From Irineochytrium annulatum (lineage: Eukaryota > Chytridiomycota > Chytridiomycetes > Chytridiales > Chytridiaceae): 23,723 bases of DNA. Within the stretch, counting starts at the first letter, position 1. Every line of letters starts with the position of its first letter. The position numbers were made by a program, and so were the translations under genes. The stretch is from positions 1 through 23,723 of the forward strand of contig JADGJL010000361.1 in the NCBI GenBank assembly GCA_027600665.1, read 5' to 3'. The notes under the pieces were generated by a model. That model was given only the letters and a program-made list of their open reading frames with translations, was not told where the DNA came from and did not search any database. This document shows, piece after piece, positions 18,760-23,723 of this stretch.

Positions 18760-21753
18760 ATGGCCTCCTCGGACCCGTCGCTGAACTTCTTCACCGCCGC
18801 CCGCCCGGTCCGCGGCCAGCCCTGGCTCCTCCCGCGCGCATCGGAGTTGCCTGCCTTGCCGCCGGCCGCGAACTCGACGCCGGGGTACGGGTGCTTTATG
18901 GCGCCGCTGCAGCCGGTAGGGATCCCTGTTCTGGACAACGAGACCGTCGCATGCCCCGCCGGCTTCCTATGCCCGTTTTTCGTCGTGGGAAATGCGGCCA
19001 CCGCGCCCGTGAGCTGTCCGCCGGATCCAATCTGCGCGCTGACGAGGCTGGAGAGCGGAATCTGTCTTCCGCAGGGTCGTTATGAGGTAATGGCGCGTCA
19101 TTTTCTTTAACGAAGCTAGTTGCTGCGTTGTTCCTATCCGTTCTCTGATAAGCCGATTAAATTACAGCCTATGGTCTGCCTCTCTGGCTTCTTTTGCCCG
19201 AACGCGACCACAATTCTCCCATGTCCTGAAGGCAACTTCTGTCCCGCAGGCAGTACGACACCGCGGCCATGCGACTTCCTCAGCCTTTGTCCCGCGGGAA
19301 CACGCATTCAGGCCCACTACGGCCTCATTGTCATCGTCGTCCTCCTCGACCTCGCGCTGGCGTGTCACGTTATTATCTCGCGCGCGAGAGATCTTCGCAA
19401 AGGTGGCGCGCCGGCGTCTGCGATGCTGCCGCATTTTATACAGAGAATGCTTCGTATTAGTAAGAAGAAGGAGAAGGTCGATGAACCGGTGGCGCCGATC
19501 GAAATCAGCGGGAAGAAAACGAAGGTGGCGGAGGCGGTCGTCAGCTTAGAGGATACGGAGGAGGGCATTGTGGAATTGCGGATTAGGAAGCTAATCGAGG
19601 GATTTCGGAAAGCCTTTGGAGGGGACGACTCGTTGAGGATGGACTTCAGCTTCGAGGGCCTTGGGTTGACGTTGCCAGGCGGAAAGAGCATCCTCAAAGG
19701 TGTCTCCGGGAGAATCCGGTCTGGACGCATGACGGCTATTATGGGACCGTCTGGTGCAGGCAGTGAGTGACTCCTTACCCTGGCCATGATGGAGACCGGA
19801 AACTAACGCAACTTAGAAACGACGTTCATGAACGTCCTCATGGGCAAGGCCAAGCGGACGGGCGGCGAGCTGAGGATTAACGGCGTGACGGCGGAGTTAG
19901 CAGCCTACAAGAGGATAATTGGTTACGTACCGCAGGAGGACATCATGCACCGCGAGCTGACGTGCATGGAGAACATCCACTACAGCGCCAAGTGCCGTTT
20001 GCCCAAGGACTGGACCGCGAGGGAGATTGAGGAGCATGCCAACAACGTTGTCGATGCTTTAAAGTATGACCCTTTTCTTTCCTTAACTTTAACTTCCGCT
20101 GACCTCTCGAAAGCCTCCGCAAAGTCGCCCACGTTCCTATTGGCGATGAACTCACCCGCGGCGTCTCTGGCGGCCAACGCAAGCGCGTCAACGTCGGCAC
20201 CGAACTCGCCTCCTCCCCCCTCTCCCTCTTCCTCGACGAGCCCACCTCGGGACTCGACTCCACATCCGCTCTTGACCTCTCCTCCATCCTCCGCTCAATC
20301 GCCCGCCTGGGCCTCACAGTCGTTGCCGTCATCCATCAGCCCCGCGTCGAGATCTTCAACGCCTTCGACGACGTCCTTATGATCGCGCCCGGTGGACGGA
20401 CGGCGTATTTCGGACCCACGGCCGGCGCGAGGGCGTATTTCGAGGGCATGGGGATGCTTTTTGAGGAGGGCGCGAACGCAGCCGATGTGTTGATGGACAT
20501 CCTGAGTGGACGGGGACGCAGGAGGGATGGGGGCGCGCCGCCGACGCCGGATGATATTGTCGGGGAGTGGGAGAGAAGGGTGCAGTCCGAGATATTGCCA
20601 GGCGGTATGCCGCCGGCGGGGACGTCGGCCGACGCGGATGTGGCGTCGGCGTCCGGGGTTCACGCAGATGCGGCGGACCCGGAGGCCGTGGCAAGGATGG
20701 CGACGATTGTGAAGGCGAGGGGTGCGGGCGTGTTCATGCAGGCGGCGCACGCGCACGGGAGGTCGATGCTGCAGCAGCGGAGGCTCGTTGGCGCGCTCGC
20801 GCTCGAGCTGTTTGTTGGCACATTTGCTGGCGGAATCATGGGATTGTCGGCGCAGGTAGACGAAGGATATGTGGGCGTATACGTGTTCCCGTTTGAGCTC
20901 ATATCGAGCGCGCCGATGAACTGGTTTTTAGCGCTCTGTGAGTTTGTCTGTTCGATGATGGTTAGTGCTAAAGAGTGATTTAATCTATAGACGGCATGTT
21001 AATCGGCGTAGCCATCGCGCTCGCTGGCGGTCCATCTGGTGTCAAAGTGTTTGGCGAAGAGAAGCCCGTATATTGGCGTGAGGCGGCATCGGGCCACAAC
21101 AAGGTGTCATACTACATCGTAAGGCTCTCCCACTTTACTCTCTTTGTTTCTTATATTAAGATTTAATCAATTACCCTTTCATTCAGGGTAAATCCGTCAG
21201 CGTGCTGTACAGGATCGCTCTCTCCGCCATCCACTTCACGGCGCTCTACTACTTCCTTGCCAAACCCCCGGTGCCGCTCGGATACCAAATCGCACTTATC
21301 ATGATGAACTTTTTTTGCGTTTAGTATGTCGTTATTGTTTTTTTTCAGAAATTTAACTTTACGCAAACTGACTCGGATTCTGCCTCAATCAGCGGCATGG
21401 CCGTCGTGGTCTCCATGCTCGTTCGGCGCGAGAACGCTTCCCTCCTCGCCATCATCATCGGATTGTTCTCGGCTGTGTTCTGCGGCTTTGGCCTCGACCT
21501 GAAGGCCGCCGCCACGAATGGCTACATTTTCATTTTCGACCTCGGCGGCAATCGTTGGGCGGCCGAAGCACAATTTGGGCTTTGGATTGAATGGTTCGCG
21601 CAAGTTTATGACCGTGACCTCGCGCTGGAGTATTGCGGGTATCAGGGCGGGGTGGCGGACATAAACTTGCTGACTATGCTGGGTATCGGCGTTGCTTATA
21701 GAGTTATTGGGTTCGTGCTGATGGTAGTGATGAATCGGGATAAGCAGAAGTAG
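18760..21753 (+). CDS. ABCG half-transporter with cysteine-rich N-terminus (ADP1 / plant ABCG24-28 type)
   Basis: Seven exons: 18760-19086, 19168-19762, 19817-20063, 20114-20937, 20991-21118, 21187-21323 and 21393-21753, giving 872 residues. Residues ~45-155 are a Cys-rich ectodomain with C-P-x-G-x-x-C-P repeats (CPAGFLCP, CPEGNFCPAG), then a helix at ~160-179. The nucleotide-binding domain shows Walker A GPSGAGKTT (302-310, spanning intron 2), Q-loop VPQED, signature VSGGQRKR (407-414), Walker B LFLDEP (428-433) and H-loop HQP (H464). The C-terminal membrane domain contains EEKPVYWREAASGHNKVSYY, aligning with the H-Y-W-R-E-x-x-x-G segment of plant ABCG24/28. One nucleotide-binding and one membrane domain means it must dimerise. 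The substrate is unknown. No signal peptide is visible at this start, although the ectodomain predicts one, so an upstream exon may be missing; an in-frame TGA at 18700-18702 excludes simple extension. Confidence 0.92.
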
Positions 21754-22037
21754 GAGGAAAGCCAGTCGCGCCAAACCAAGTTTATTTTCATGTGTTCTCA
21801 TGTGACATTAGTTGACATCATTGTAATTCTTGGACATCTTTCACTTTGCATGTGGCATGTGCGTCTTTCGGTCCTTTATATACACCACTCTTTATAGTCA
21901 TTACTCTGTCTCCTATGAATACAGATGTGTGCAATTTTATCCCTCAACAAATCGGTAAAAAGCAATAATTGTATATGTACATGCGCGCCAGAATACAAGC
22001 CAACTGTACGGTTCCCTCCTTTGAATTCTTTGCTTAG

Positions 22038-23103
22038 CTACATCGCAGCTCTATCGACCTGGATCTTCAACGCCGCCGCGTTCATCTCCGGAAACAGCTC
22101 TCCAACGAACCCAAGCAGCCCCTTCTCCCCAAACTCGACGTTTGCGCGCGGGCCCCACCACAAGTTGTAGTTGGTCGTGCCGGGCGCGTCCTGGGGCGTC
22201 ACGACCTTCTGCTTGGCGAGGTAGCCCTGCTTTATGAGCGAGTCGTAGAGTTGGTTAATCTTCCCGAGCTTAGGGTGGTCCCGGTCGCGATGGATGTCAA
22301 GCGCCTCGAGCCTTCGGAACAGAATCTCTGTTGGATTATTCTTTGTTGAGAGATCATCGGTAAGTATCGGGTGTTATAAGGACTTACCCTCACTGATGTT
22401 CCGCCCGGACAGGTGAACGATACCCAGGACGATGCATACGAACACCATCCGCGGCGTCTCCTCGCCCCAACCGAATTGGCCTGATGTCTCGGCCACGTCC
22501 ATGACGCTCACGACCGCGTAGTACGTACTGTTGTCGGACTTAATGGCCTTGCCCTTCCCACGAGCGGGGGCGGCACATTCAACGCCGGGGATGTTTTCCT
22601 TGCCCGCGTTCTTGTTTGGGAGGTTCACGAGCTCGAGGCCGAAGGTGGCCTTGAGGACGACGTTGGCGCGGATCATGAGGGCAGGGAACTCTTTCTTGTT
22701 TTCAACTATAAAAAAGGAGAATGTGATCAGCATCCTCATTGTCATATCGCATGTCTCCCCGTGTTATTGAGAAGTCAGCGGAAACTGGGCTGGGAAAACT
22801 CACGTCCTTTCGTCAAGTCCTCTCGCTTTATGGGGTTCCTCTTCCTCTCGGCGCAAAGAGCGAGCCTGACGAGAGCCTTGACCTTCCGCTCAATCTCCTG
22901 ATGTTTTCGACATCCGGATGGGAGAATGCAGTTATAGCCAGCCGACCTTCCAAAGTCGACCTAAGCGGGAAACACACCTCAGCGCTCAGACCACGCAGTT
23001 GCTTCTCATGGTCGATGTTGGCCGGGTTCTTCCTGGCGCCACCCCTTCTGGCCTGCTGGCCGGCGTCCTCGTCCGGGCTGGACTCGTCCTCACTGCGGGC
23101 CAT
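22038..23103 (-). CDS. NSE3: MAGE-domain protein, Nse3 subunit of SMC5/6 complex
   Basis: Nse3 is the MAGE-family subunit of the SMC5/6 complex in the nucleus; it pairs with Nse1 (a RING protein) and Nse4, and helps load the complex on DNA for repair and replication-fork stability. Minus-strand exons are 23103-22978, 22897-22804, 22705-22388 and 22327-22038 (introns 80, 98 and 60 nt), giving 275 residues. The acidic, Ser-rich N-tail (MARSEDESSPDED) precedes the MAGE homology domain. Visible family segments are KVKALVRLALCAERKRNPIK, then FPALMIRANVVLKATFGLEL, FVCIVLGIVHLSGRNISEE, and YDSLIKQGYLAKQKV followed by YNLWWGPRANVEF. The last matches the K-Q-x-Y-L and W-G-P-R-A signatures. The length is typical of fungal Nse3. 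The first ATG has A at -3 and G at +4. It is the only MAGE gene in the window, and single-MAGE fungi use it as Nse3. Confidence 0.9.
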
Positions 23104-23147
23104 TGTATGCGAGGTCGAGGTCCGAAGGGGCGGACACGTCCAAGGAA
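23104..23147. promoter_or_regulatory. 44-bp divergent gap between NSE3 and the next gene
   Basis: The start codons of two divergent genes are only 44 bp apart. The gap is GC-rich and contains GGGGCGG, a GC-box-like sequence, and CACGTC. At this spacing at least one promoter must lie inside the other transcription unit or its coding region. It is listed as a regulatory region by position only. Confidence 0.4.
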
Positions 23148-23723
23148 ATGGATGAGATCACTTCGACCACCATCCGTCCCGCCGGCGCCGGCGAGGTCCT
23201 TCCGCCGGTAGAACATCGTCCCCGGCGGCCGTACGTCGACAGCGATGGCGTGATCCACCACCTCGACAAGGTCGCATTGTCGCCGCATCCCACACTGGCT
23301 CTTCTGGTTGAGGAAATTCGACAACGGGATGATTTCGACTCGGACGCCTCGGACGACGGCGATGAAAGCGATGGCCTTGACGGGGACGATGGGAACGAGA
23401 GCAGTAGCGCGGATGGGACCGATGGCGTGGACCGGGACCGGTTCGAGGTTGTCCGCGTGTGCGTGATGAAGCTCGAGCGTGGGGCCGCCACGGGCGGGCG
23501 GTCGCATTCCAAGCAGGGATCGTCCGCCAAGGCATCGCAGCCTGAAAGCAGCGAGGACCTGTTCCGTGGGCTGGCCGCGAGCGGGTCCGCGCTGGGAGGA
23601 TCGGCATCGGGCTTGGGGGGAGGACCGCCGTCGGTGTTGGTGGCAATTGCGACGCTACCGGCGGAGATGAGGCTTTTGTTTGAGCCTGGGGCGGGCGAAT
23701 GGACGGAGGACGGGGAGGACGAT
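23148..23723 (+). CDS. Acidic hypothetical protein, 5' part, open to window edge
   Basis: Not recognised. From the ATG at 23148 (G at -3 and G at +4) the frame stays open for 192 codons to the end of the window. It begins MDEITSTTIRP, then a short basic patch (HRPRRPYVD). An Asp-rich acidic tract at about residues 62-95 contains DSDASDDGDESDG. After that come a segment FEVVRVCVMKLERGA and a Gly/Ser-rich linker. No membrane helix, signal peptide or catalytic motif is seen. The frame is also open upstream, antisense to NSE3 exon 1, so an upstream start or exon cannot be ruled out. Codon use and GC content resemble the neighbouring genes. Confidence 0.6.
   Translation, partial: MDEITSTTIRPAGAGEVLPPVEHRPRRPYVDSDGVIHHLDKVALSPHPTLALLVEEIRQRDDFDSDASDDGDESDGLDGDDGNESSSADGTDGVDRDRFEVVRVCVMKLERGAATGGRSHSKQGSSAKASQPESSEDLFRGLAASGSALGGSASGLGGGPPSVLVAIATLPAEMRLLFEPGAGEWTEDGEDD

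Noticed and set aside
22739..23155. 138-codon open frame (+) over NSE3
   Set aside because: It runs antisense across NSE3 exons 1 and 2, which carry conserved MAGE residues and consistent splice phases.

Overview
The window looks like nuclear DNA of a filamentous or zoosporic fungus, possibly an early-diverging (chytrid-like) one. The genes are interrupted by short GT-AG introns, mostly 50-80 nt, several with fungal branch-point sequences such as CTAAC or CTGAC. The gene set is eukaryotic: a mitochondrial heme A synthase, a choline-transporter-like protein, an AlkB/GRF repair enzyme, a half-size ABCG transporter and a MAGE/Nse3 protein. No bacterial operon, Shine-Dalgarno pattern, tRNA, rRNA or CRISPR array was seen. 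Phylum placement is inference.

Layout. (1) Positions 1-2.5 kb hold a decayed Ty1/copia retrotransposon on the minus strand. It is cut by the window edge at the start of its reverse transcriptase and is more AT-rich than the genes. About 1.1 kb of gene-free, possibly LTR-derived sequence follows. (2) 3627-5334 (+) is COX15, with three exons. (3) 5610-7995 (+) is an SLC44/Pns1-type transporter with nine exons. (4) 8463-12672 (-) is a four-exon, 1340-residue, mostly disordered protein. It ends in a coiled coil, and its tryptophans recur in a W-x-x-R-R-like motif. (5) 13053-14609 (-) is a single-exon CUE-AlkB-GRF dioxygenase. (6) 15176-18208 (+) is a two-exon, 990-residue protein with a divergent CBM21-like domain and four C-terminal helical repeats. 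(7) 18760-21753 (+) is a seven-exon ABCG half transporter with a cysteine-rich N-terminus, related to ADP1 and plant ABCG24/28. (8) 22038-23103 (-) is a four-exon Nse3/MAGE protein. (9) 23148 to the window edge (+) is an acidic unknown protein whose start lies 44 bp from the divergent Nse3 start.

The exon joins were made by hand. Each joined gene gives a length that is an exact multiple of three and keeps family motifs across the junctions (for example Walker A across ABCG intron 2). I take that as good support for the models. The genes do not form an obvious pathway. Two act in genome maintenance (AlkB/GRF and Nse3) and three in membranes (COX15, SLC44, ABCG). The points most worth following are the W-x-x-R-R array, the CUE-AlkB-GRF fusion, the CBM21-plus-helical-repeat protein, and a probable insertion inside the first SLC44 intron.
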